Shown: piece after piece, positions 48,701 to 58,266 of the stretch
Layout of the letters: each line of letters begins with the position of its first letter
Numbering within the stretch: position 1 is the stretch's first letter
Assembly: GCA_015179025.1 (NCBI GenBank)
Contig: WHUX01000063.1
Location: 62,001 to 126,000 of the forward strand
Origin: Terfezia claveryi
Lineage: Eukaryota > Ascomycota > Pezizomycetes > Pezizales > Pezizaceae
Length of the DNA stretch: 64,000 bases
Direction: 5' to 3'
Notes under the pieces: generated by a model
The model's database searches: none
The model's input: the letters and a program-made list of their open reading frames with translations, nothing else
Told to the model about the DNA's origin: nothing
Made by a program: the position numbers and the translations under genes

Positions 48701-49323
48701 ATGGACATGAAGTACGTACGCCCCATTCCTGCCGCCATAAGAATGACGAGATAGCTCTCCATCATCTTTCCAGTATCACATCTTTGAGCCTGCGGTCCTA
48801 AAAAATGTTTCCGTCATTGCCACTTGAATACATCGAGACTGTGATTTCGTGGGGCTGACGACTGCGGGTGGAATTGTGGCCCCTTCATGGGATAGCTTTG
48901 GACTCAGTGCGCAAGAACAACAGGAGCTCCAGAAGCTTGCTGAAAGGAAGCAAGTGAAGGAATTCATGACGGTAAGAGCTTTGATAACTAGTCATTCTGA
49001 TACCCATTGCGATTGGCTGTCTTCAACATATGAACACAGACTAACTTTGATCTACGGCAGATGTACACTAATCTCACCGAGAGGTATGCCCCTGCACACC
49101 AACCTAATATTGATAGAGAAGGGAAGAGAAAAAGGATAGCTCCTAACTTGGATTGAACGAAACTAGATGTTTTAACGACTGCATTACGGATTTCACATCA
49201 AAGTCACTTGGAAGCAAGGAGGAGACCTGTCTCAACCGATGTGCCGCAAAGTTTTTGAACAGCACAGATAGGGTTGGGGTAAGATTTGCTGAATTGTATG
49301 TAACCCATTTAGATCCCGGATGA
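48701..49323 (+). CDS. TIM9: TIM9, mitochondrial intermembrane-space chaperone
   Basis: Small Tim chaperone; Tim9-Tim10 hexamers carry hydrophobic precursors across the mitochondrial intermembrane space. Four exons, 48701-48711, 48896-48971, 49061-49083 and 49167-49323, give 88 residues in frame. The first coding exon is only 11 nt (MDM plus two bases) and is followed by a 184-bp intron; the product starts [20 protein letters not shown]. Typical Tim9 features follow: [34 protein letters not shown] and the twin CX3C motifs CFNDC and CLNRC that form the disulphides. Introns 2 and 3 have good CTAAC branch sites. The last ten residues ([10 protein letters not shown]) do not match the usual tail, so a final intron with donor GTATGT at about 49294 is possible and the C-terminus is uncertain. 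Confidence 0.85.
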
Positions 49324-50040
49324 GAGGCAAATACGAGCCTGAGGACTAGCGGGCAGTGCCGGATGGAGTGAGGATCTAGGAACGTGCTTGGGCTAATTGG
49401 AGTCGCTGTGTAGGAATGCAACCCCTGGTGCCTTTACGCCGAAGTAAGGCACATTCAGCCATGGTTTTATCGAAGATATCTTTGGTTGGAATAAAATTTA
49501 GAGCTATATATACAATCATACGTCATTGAGCGTACTTTGAGAGGCGGGTACAAAGGTCACGAGTCATCATCAACTGTACATTATGAGGCCAATAATATCT
49601 CTACTGCAAACCATCGTGCATTTCTAACCTACAAATTCACCGGAGGGATTGATAAATTTTGAACAGTGGCTTCATATTTGCATGGTGAGCTCTCTCCACG
49701 AGAGATCGCATGCCTTTTGTTTTGTGACAACGTATTTCGGGGTTTTTTTTTTTTACCCGATTAAGAAAAAAATAACCCAGCACTCATATGCGGTCTCATC
49801 AGGGCCTACGACGAGCGAGCCAGAACTCCCGACCGAATTATTTTTTTGTGGCCACAAAACATTCGAAAAACAATGAATTCAATCTGTTGCGCTAGTGGAA
49901 AAAATAAAACAATGAAGATAAAGTAAGCTATATCATCACTCACGCCAGCCACTTACTAGGTAAGGATCGGCCATATAGTAAAGATCGATGCAACAGTTAT
50001 GGGTCCATCCATTACAAAGAACGAAGTCTTCACAATATGG

Positions 50041-51457
50041 TTCTGTATTATAAAACGGCAATGCCTATAGGGTAATTGCAGTCGCTGAATTCGATTATCA
50101 GGTTGACAGCTCTCTCAGTGTGGCCCTGAACTCGCTATAGCACTCACAACCTCAGCAGCACCTGCAATGCCTCTGCTACGGTAGAGCTCCCAGCCCATGA
50201 CCACTCTCCATCATATATGGCTGTTCACAATATGGATAGACTCCTTATGGGGCTCTTATATTAATGTCATAAGCATAGAGCCTAAGCCACTTTCATGGAT
50301 TTGTTAGATGTATTTCAAAGAGTCAAAAATAATAGTACACATGCTTAAGCAGCTTCCTTGGAATGGGTATTTGCTGTATTGTAAGAGCTTCAACTTTGCT
50401 ATTTTCATACAATAATGACCTTGAGGCCCTTTAAGTATATCTTTGCATGTTTTCGGAGGCCTTAGCAGCCCCAACAGTCTAGCACCTATATGGGAGCCCC
50501 CCCAGCTTCCGTAATTCCAGCCCATACAATTCAACCTTTTTTATAGCCAATATGTGCTTGATTGGGAGCTTAAGGTACCTTCCATAGATTTCACAGTATT
50601 TGTTTGCAAGGATTGGTCAGGTAACCCTACTTTGACCCCTCCCTCCCCCAAAAAAACTCGCCAAAAGCCCCTCCTGTCGAGATTGACCAAGGTGATCTAT
50701 AAGCATAGTTAAGCATAGTCAGGGCTAGCTTTAAGTATAGTTAAATGGGCCTTAAGCATGGTATAGCTACCCAAATTTAATTGCTTTTAGAAGCTTGAGC
50801 TAAGCCAACTAAAAAATGGGGAAGTATGAAGAAGGGTTTTGATAGGAAAGGAAGGGATCGAAGAAGTGGGTACACCTATAACGCTAGAGACCGCACTTGC
50901 GGAACTTTCAAAAGGCATCCTAAGCCCTCAATCAAGCCCATATTGGCCATAAGAAAGGTTGAATTGCATGGGCTGGAATTACGGAAGCTAGGGGGGCTCC
51001 CATATAGGTTCGCCAAAGAGCTAGACTGTTGGGGCTGCTAAGGCCTCCGAAAACATGCGAAGATATACTTAAAGGGCCTCAAGGTCGTTATTGTATGAAA
51101 ATAGCAAAGTTGAAGCACGTACAATACAGCAAATACCCATTCCGAGGAAGCTGCTTAAGCATGTACTATTATTTTTGACTTTTTGAAATACATCTAACAA
51201 GTCCATGAAAGTGGCTTAGGCTCTATGCTTATGACAGTTATATAAGAGCCCCATAAGGGGTCTATCCATATTGTGAACAGCCATATATGATGGAGAGTGG
51301 TCATGGGCTGGGAGCTCTACCGTAGCAGAGGCATTGCAGGTGCTGAGGTTGTGAGTGCTATAGCGAGTTCAGGGCCACACTGAGAGAGCTGTCGACCTGA
51401 TAATCGAATTCAGCGACTGCAATTACCCTATAGGCATTGCCATTTTATAATACAGAA
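50041..51457. mobile_element. Foldback element with ~500-bp inverted arms
   Basis: The left arm (50041-50542) and right arm (50954-51457) are inverted copies with only scattered differences. The outer ends are crisp: TTCTGTATTATAAAA at 50041 and its inverse at 51457, with flanks that no longer match. The spacer of about 410 bp contains a short plus-strand frame from 50826 (MKKGFDRKGRDRRSGYTYNA) that runs into the right arm; I do not recognise it, and it is too short for a transposase. No target-site duplication is obvious. The arms are unrelated in sequence to those of the element at 22372-24185. Likely a non-autonomous long-TIR or foldback element. Confidence 0.75.
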
Positions 51458-51559
51458 TACAAACCCTCCCGCCACAAAGCAATTTTATGTGTTCGGTATA
51501 TAATTGACTTCATTCTCATTGCACAATACTAGGTCCACACTTCGAGAACAATCCAATGA

Positions 51560-52232
51560 ATGAAGGATTACCTAGAAGACTTCCATAAATACAAGGAAGT
51601 CTTTCTTTGCTTTCGAGCAATGAAGTCCTCTAAGACGGCTACCAAGCAAGCATCGAAAGACCTAAACGCAGAACATAATGGACTGCTGTCGTCGGATGAA
51701 ATACATCCCAGGGAGAAGCTGGGCAGAAGCAAAGCAGTGGAGATTCTCCAAAGGTAAAGCTTGACTGAACCAATCTTTGAACTTGGTTAACTTTCTAGAT
51801 GGACTTGTCAATTGAGGGCAGGGTCTTCCGCATGGAGGACCACTTCACTAAGGCTGGGAGGCCGTTATTAGTATTAACAATTTCTGCAAGGATATTGGGG
51901 TGATCAAAGGAGATATTAATACTTTGAAGTCGCAGATGGGGATTTTACTTACAGCAATCGTGGGTGGTGGTGAGTGCTTCAGAAATACTTCGTGTTTGCC
52001 TAGTCTGGTTGGTGTTTAGTCGCTAAACTTATCTTTTCAGGTCCTTGGATTTTTCGTTAAAGACAAGTTGTTCGAGGGACCAAAGGAACCGGGGCAACCA
52101 AGCCAACCAGTCCAACACAATTACCCTGTTAACGGTCAGCAGCCTGAGCTTGCGAAGTTAGTCGAGGAAGCCTGTACCAAGGCATTTAAAGCCATGAAAA
52201 ATACACAAGAAAGGAATCCAACATGGCTATAG
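51560..52232 (+). pseudogene. Probable broken gene of unknown function
   Basis: Three patches look coding but do not join cleanly. The first, from 51560, reads MKDYLEDFHKYKEVF through KAVEILQR to a GTAAAG donor at 51754. The second, after an acceptor near 51801, reads MDLSIEGRVFRMEDHFTKA. The third, about 51878-51950, reads INNFCKDIGVIKGDINTLKS and GILLTAI, then after an intron (donor GTGGGT, acceptor TTTTCAG at 52040) VLGFFVKDKLFEGPKEPGQP and a polar tail ending at TAG 52230-52232. Patches two and three are in different frames, and one into two needs an unusual acceptor. The hydrophobic ILLTAIVLGFF with heptad-like residues before it suggests a coiled coil plus weak membrane segment. The last intron contains a copy of the dispersed repeat motif. 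It could also be a real gene with an unrecognised intron. Confidence 0.33.
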
Positions 52233-53038
52233 GATTTTGTTTGTTTTATTATTCATACATGGAATACGGTGGCCCAATGCTTTTTTTCGGCGGCGTTTGC
52301 GTATACAGATGACTCGGGAGATAAATTCAATAGGAATTAGAGTCAACAGGAGTTTTAATTGTTATTTATTATTTCGGAGGAGGATTATTATTATAATGGG
52401 AAGGGGGCGAGCGAAAAGGTGTTGCCCTTTAGATATGTTGATCTGCTGGGTTTGGTATTTGTTCGCACATCCGTTCCTTTGATGTCCCATACAAACATCG
52501 GTCAGCAGCTCTTCGCACTTATAGAATGTGAATTCGTTGATATCAAGGGACCTAAAGTTGTCTTCATTTGGCATTCTGTTATGCACCATTCACGCCACAC
52601 GCCCAAAAAGGGTACGCTTTTTACAAGTACAAAATTTGTATGGTGCGCCACTATGGAAGTAGAGTATTAACTGAGCACGGGGCGTACGGAACATGTACAT
52701 ACACCTATATCGCCACCGCCTACATGTTTATGTACCCGGTTATCGCTTAGAGGCTTGGGGACTGAAGAGATGGGGATGGACTAGTCTGGCTTGGGGATGG
52801 ACAGGGCTGGAAACGACATGCATGCGATCATTGAAACTAATTATAAAAAAGCAATTCGCATGCAATATATATCTGCATATATCTGCATATATCGGAAAAG
52901 CAAACATTACAGTACAGCTAACTGACATAAACACATGCGGCTCTGTGCATTACGTACATTTCCCGTCCAAACTCACCACTCTCAGATATCAATCCCGACC
53001 TTAGTACAATAACCAGACGTGAATCAATAATCAAAAGA

Positions 53039-54205
53039 ATGTCTGACAACAAGATGGATATTGAACTCACCAATGTCGACCCAGCTGCAGCAGCGAACGC
53101 TAGTGTCGTTGACCCTGAGATCTTTGAAAGCGTACAGAAGCAGATTGATGAGGATTCCCAGTTGAGAGATGTATGTCTTCTATCATACCCCAGCTGGATA
53201 AGGTTGGGTCAATGGGCGGTTTATGAGGAGGGCGAGAGAGCTAATGAGAAGAGGATGGGGTAGGAATTGAAAGGGTATTTGAAGTCGATAGATAGGCAGG
53301 GTAGGCTATGCATTTGGAGAATATTGGAGGTGCATTTGAGGCTAATATAGATGTGTGTTATGGACAGCTCGACAGATTAGTTCTATACTTTCCCGGGCAC
53401 ATTCAGTCCCTTCTTCAGCCCGTAAGTAGGAAATATGAGCTGCTTGGGCTGTAGACAATCGGCTGATGAAGATGAATGGGTGCGCAGTGCCTCAACTCGT
53501 TGCTTCCACTCAGTCAATTTTTGCGGAGCAAAAGGTTACGATTGGGCAGTTGGCAGAGGCAGCGAGCAAGTATCCGTATTACAAGTACAACTACATTTGG
53601 TCAAGGGATATCCAGAATGCTGTATGGCACTCCCGGTACTGGTCTGAGAGGGAACGATATGCGGAATGGTGAGTGGACAAGGCTGATCTCTTAGAGTAGG
53701 TATTTGCAGTGATCTTTGCAAGGTGGCTAGTAGGCAAGGATGGGAAACAAGGGGAATTGATGACCATTGAGCAAGTGGGCGAAACTTTAGGAAGTAAGAC
53801 TTTCCATCACCACATCCCGAATTTCAGAAGTTTTAAGGTATAGAGACACTAAACAGTTATAATCAATCAACAGTTCCCGTGAACATCAAAGATCGTGACA
53901 CCTTCCATCTCACAATCGAAGAGTACCTCCAATCCATAATTACCCTAATCGAAGAGCTTTCCCGACTGGCAGTCAACTCGGTCACTCTCGGAGACTACGA
54001 GTGCCCAATGCTCATCAGCAGATTTGTGAAGGACTTGCATTCAGCGTTCCAGGTGCTCAATTTGAAGAATGATATCATGAGGAGACGGAGCGATGGGATC
54101 AAGTATAATGTTAAGAAGATAGAGGATGTGGTATATGATTTGAGTTTGAGGAATCTGGTGCCGCGTAAGGAGGTAGGAATGGAAGGTGAGGCCGAGAAAT
54201 CATGA
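53039..54205 (+). CDS. Translin family nucleic-acid-binding protein
   Basis: Translin-type protein, which in other eukaryotes forms octamers, binds RNA and single-stranded DNA and, with TRAX, makes the C3PO nuclease. Six exons (53039-53170, 53264-53300, 53368-53421, 53488-53621, 53700-53793, 53874-54205) join in frame to 260 residues; exons 2 and 3 are only 37 and 54 nt and would be missed by simple ORF calling. The rebuilt protein follows translin throughout: ELKGYLKSIDRQARQISSIL, SRAHSVPSSALPQLV, AEQKVTIGQLAEAASKYPYY, WSRDIQNAVFAVIFARWLVG, GETLGIPVNIKDRDTFHLTI and the C-terminal SRLAVNSVTLGDYECP, LKNDIMRRRSDGIKYNVKKI, DVVYDLSLRNLVP. This is translin rather than TRAX, since the TRAX active-site acidic residues are not apparent. 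The ERV41 gene follows on the same strand 585 bp downstream. Confidence 0.95.
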
Positions 54206-54790
54206 AAGGTGTGGTTGGCTGAAGGACTGGAGGTGCCGTGGTGAAAGACAAAACACTCATTCTCCATGTTTGAATTTCCTATATCAGTTGGATTTGCGGA
54301 GCCCTCCAAAAAGTACGGGAAATGTAAAGAATTATGGTTAATCAGTTTTTGCAATTACATTTATAATTCTAGAGAGAAAGAAAATAAACGAATCCCTTAT
54401 TCCTTGTATCACGTCAATGCCTCGGCTAATTATCGTAGTCGTAACTCTCTTGGCACAAAATTCCCCAGACATTTTGATATGTGAAATGTTAAATCGCAAG
54501 CTGTCCTTTCAATTTATGGAAGCGATGCATTTCTAACGGGGATTTACGAACCACCATCAACAACAAAGAAAACCGGCATTTAGCCATCCTACGGGACGAG
54601 GTTGAAATTAGGGGATCTAAGGATTTGGGTTAAAGAGAAATCCATCAATTGAGGACAGGCTAGAGAGAAGGCCGATCGGTACGCAGCAGCAGTCATCAAT
54701 TCGGACTGTACACAAATTCAACCGCTCTCCAAGTTACACTCCCAGTAGCATACAGATTGATTTGGGATCCTCAGTCTATAGCCTCTCACC
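54206..54790. other. Spacer, translin to ERV41
   Basis: Two same-strand genes are separated by 585 bp holding the translin 3' end and ERV41 promoter. No open frame of note, repeat or regulatory motif is recognisable. Confidence 0.6.
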
Positions 54791-55981
54791 ATGGACGTTT
54801 TTGACGAGAAAGACTTTGGGGAAAAGAGTGGTAGCTTCTCCGCAACTGTCAAGACTTTCGACGCCTTCCGTATGTCAACTATTCCTTCCCAAGCCACAGC
54901 TCCGCTCCCTCACTAACTTCCCATAGCCAAAACCCGCCCGAGCTATGCCATCCGAACGTCCCGCGGTGGTGCTATGACCCTCCTCGTTTCCATCGCTTGC
55001 ATACTACTGGTCTGGGCCGAATTCGGTGTCTACCTCGATGGGATCCAGGAGCAGCACTTCACAGTCGACAATACCGTGGGAAAACACCTACAGATCAATG
55101 TCGACATCACAGTTGCCATGTCTTGCGATAACCTTGATGTGAACGTGCAAGATGCTGTCGGAGACCGGATTCTTGCTGGGGAGGTTCTGAGGAAGGAGAC
55201 AACGAGATGGTATCCCAAGGGCATGCATAAGCTCGCGAGGGATAGGACTGAGGGAAGTGACGATTTATATGATGTTCTTGGGAAGGGAAGTAGAGGTGGG
55301 TGGAGGCCGACGTCGATGTGGAAGGGGAAGGGTGAGGAAGGGTGTAGGATATTTGGAAGCATGGAGGTGAATAAGGTGCAAGGTGACTTTCATATTACGG
55401 CGAAGGGGCATGGATATTGGGATGCAGGGAATCATGTTGATCATAACGGTAAGCCTTGGACCCTCTACAGAAGGCGTAGAAGTAACTAAACTAACTGCGT
55501 CATTACCATAGCATTCAACTTCTCCCACTATGTCAACGAGCTTTCTTTCGGTGAATTCTATCCTAAACTCATCAACCCAATGGACGGCGTCGTCGCTGTC
55601 ACCAAGGAGCACTTTTTCAAATACCAGTACTTCCTCTCTCTCGTGCCAACCCACTACCACAGCACCAATTCCCTCCGCACTCTTTCCACGAACCAGTATG
55701 CTGTAACAGAGCAGTCCCAAGAAGTCCCATATATGGGTATTCCGGGGATATTCTTCAAATTCGACATTGAACCAGTGAGTCTGTCTATTACAGATTCTAG
55801 GACACCGCTTTTGAGCTTTATAGTACGAATGATAAATATTTTCGGGGGCGTTATGGTCAGTGGAGGATGGATTTATAGCCTGTGGGAGGCAGTGATGGGA
55901 GGGGTAATGGGGAGGGTGAGGAGTGGGTCGAGGAGGGGTGCGGGAATGATTGGTGTTCCTAGAGGGAGTTTCGAAGAATAG
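54791..55981 (+). CDS. ERV41: ERV41-like COPII vesicle / ERGIC cargo receptor
   Basis: ER-Golgi cycling membrane protein; Erv41 pairs with Erv46 in COPII vesicles as a retrograde cargo receptor. Three exons, 54791-54869, 54927-55448 and 55512-55981, give 356 residues in frame, with introns of 57 and 63 bp. Family features: the N-terminal TVKTFDAFPKTRPSY, cytosolic, then RTSRGGAMTLLVSIACILLV, the first TM (about residues 44-62); EHLQ-type lumenal entry with LQINVDITVAMSCDNL; CRIFGSMEVNKVQGDFHITA; FNFSHYVNELSFGEFYP; and QYFLSLVPTHY. The second TM (LLSFIVRMINIFGGVMVSGG) is at about 295-320, followed by a short basic cytosolic tail ending RGSFEE. Topology is thus N-in, C-in with one large lumenal domain, as expected. 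The partner ERV46 is not in the window. Confidence 0.95.
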
Positions 55982-57266
55982 GAACTTGTGCGCCATTGTT
56001 CGAATGGGTGGTTTTTTTTATATTATTATTATGATGGGTATATCTCTGTTTGTTTTAGAGTATGTTTTTCCTTGGTGACTTTGCAATTTCTTTGTTTGGT
56101 TCTCTGTGGTAACTGGCTAGGCTAAAATGAGATTAGACCAACCAAATTGGGAGATTGGAGTTCATTGTTTTTTGGGGGCTCATCAAGGCGGCAAATATAG
56201 TATAGTGATGATGGTGATAATTGTATGGTCACTGTTTACAGATTTCCACGTCGCATGCTCATAGGCTTTTCCTTGAAGACTACGTGAATGAAGATCTGGT
56301 TGGGAACCATGACGGAAATATTTTACCCTCAACCTTCAATATATTGAACTTTCCCAATTAGGAAATTGAACATCCAAGGTTGCTTTCCTGTGGCAACCCA
56401 TCTCCACCCTCGCCCTCTCCTTCCTCGCAAATCTCTTCATCCACCAGTGTGCTGTGCCAACCAGAATCTTCATCTCACATAGCAGCTGGATACCGTGGTA
56501 AATCAGGATTATCGGACAAACTCAACCCTGCAAATGAATAGCGCCGAAAAGAACTGCAGCATGGTGAGGAAGAAGATATGCCGTGATACTATAGGCTGTG
56601 ATGGCGTACCCGCTATTCATACCTTCCCGAAGGAGCTCTCTATTTTACTTCCGAAATACCAGAGTGGAACATCTCTACCTGTGCTATGGACGATTGGGAC
56701 AGAGGGAAGATGCATGGCTCTGCCTGTTACCCTGAATCAGAAGATCCCTTCTGTAAGTATATTACAGTGCTTTTTACTCCGTTCTACCAAGTGGCCTCGA
56801 CTATCATAGCATAGCAGAAATTAATCAATAGCACGGCTTTGAGTCGGGGATAATTCACCGGTTCACCACTGAATACCATTTCACTAATGCGCAGTTCGCA
56901 GTCGAAGTCGCAATTGCGCGTACCTAATTAAGGTCCTGCGAATATCCTTCATTTACTCAAATTTCAACAACTAAGCAGCCAAATAACCAAAAAAGAAGAA
57001 AAAAAGGTGATATGGAATTCGTAACTTAAAACGAAAAAAGAAAAAAAAAAAAACGGATCCTAGGATACCCAAACAACCTGCTAAATATGACAAAAAAGAA
57101 AAAAAAAAAGTCCGGGAATATCGCTATGGCTTAGGATGTACCATACTACGCCGCATGCATCAACAAAAAACCTAAATAACCAAATGACCAACCATGAAGG
57201 GGGAAGAAGAGAAAAGAGAATGCTAAAAAGATAAAGAAGATGATGAGAAAAATAGGTGACAAACCG
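55982..57266. other. Convergent 3' spacer, ERV41 / Smr gene
   Basis: This holds the 3' ends of two converging genes. A reverse copy of the dispersed motif (GTGCCAACCAGAA) is at 56454-56466. A runs of 10-13 bases near 57020-57110 probably belong to the 3' region of the Smr gene, where they are U runs in its transcript. The frame at 56495-56809 has no domain. No gene is supported. Confidence 0.5.
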
Positions 57267-58266
57267 CTACATAACCACACAGCACGCCGCAAACTTCTTA
57301 AAGAACGCTTTCTTCGCCACGCCCACCCCCTCATTCACCAGATCAGTATGGTGTCCTTGCTGCTGCTGCTGGTGATGATATTGCGACTGCCCGGCACTAC
57401 TTCCAAACCAACCCCCAGAGCTTCCTTGCAGTCCATGTAACGCCGCCCCAGATGCCCCAGAAAACACGTGCTGCGGCTGTTGCGATTGCCCTGCATAAGC
57501 ATCATATCCCCTCTGAACATAAGGAGGGTAAGGGTGATTACCGGCCGGCACCTCCCCAGCCTGCTGCTGCAGTTCGCCATCAAGGGGCACTAAGGAGATG
57601 TACATCCTCCCTGCGTTCTGCTCGGTGGAAAATTGAAGATGCAGATCGCGGCACAGCTCTTCAACTGCGGGCTTGATCTTTTGGATCCTGCCATCAGAGT
57701 GGTTCCCTTTGCCAACAATACTACGGACCGGAACCGTCAAATTAGCACAACATAGGGTGAAGGGTTGGGTTGAATCATATTCGATTCGTGATTGATCTAG
57801 AATCAATAACTCACACATGCAGCCCTCTCCCACCTCTTCCTTGCTCCGCACGGATCCTCTTTTCCAAAATCTCCTTCGCCTCCAGCACATAGAGCCCATG
57901 GAGATCAATCTCATCTCCCGCTATGCTAACATTATTTACACGGAAGATGTAGTCCTTAGCCTGGCGGTGGTAGTCGTCACCGATGTGGTCGTGCTCTTTA
58001 CCCTCGACGCTGAGCTCTTTGGCGAGCGCCTTCTTCCCAGATGCGTACGCCGCGCGCGAACGGTCGAAGCACGAATTGCGCTTCGCATGCGCGGAGTGTG
58101 CCAGCGCCCGGAGTCGGTCGTATTCAGCTTCGTCGGTGGAGTTGGGTAGGCGGAATGCTGGTAGGGGTTAATACATGGGGAGAGGGTGGGGGGAGGGATG
58201 GAGGTAGGTAGGTAGGTACGTACTTCCGGTAGTGGGACCGCGGCGGCTGGTGAGTGGGGCGGCCAT
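57267..58266 (-). CDS. DUF1771-Smr domain protein with C-terminal CaaX box
   Basis: Smr (small MutS-related) protein, a family of nucleic-acid-binding or nicking domains, linked in eukaryotes to RNA surveillance and repair. Exons 58266-58224, 58157-57815 and 57720-57267 give 279 residues in frame. After 14 residues comes DUF1771 (about 15-85: EYDRLRALAHSAHAKRNSCF, AKELSVEGKEHD, YHRQAKDYIFRVNN), then the Smr domain (about 96-185) with the DLHGLYVLEA motif at 99-108 and, across intron 2, LHVIVGKGNHS at 127-137 and the NAGRMYISL end. DUF1771 plus Smr is a common fungal pairing. The C-terminal 90 residues are Gln/Gly/Ser/Tyr-rich and end KKAFFKKFAACCVVM: CVVM fits a CaaX farnesylation signal, with a second Cys just before it that could be palmitoylated and a basic helix upstream. 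That predicts membrane attachment, unusual for an Smr protein. Confidence 0.92.

Larger units (their letters stand above)
49324..53038. other. Repeat-bearing spacer, TIM9 to translin
   Basis: This holds a foldback element (50041-51457) and a possible broken gene (51560-52232), both listed separately. Copies of the dispersed motif are at 52001-52014 (TAGTCTGGTTGGTG) and 52782-52794 (TAGTCTGGCTTGG). The remainder, 49324-50040 and 52233-53038, shows no gene; the last ~150 bp is A/C-rich and is the likely promoter and leader of translin. Confidence 0.5.
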
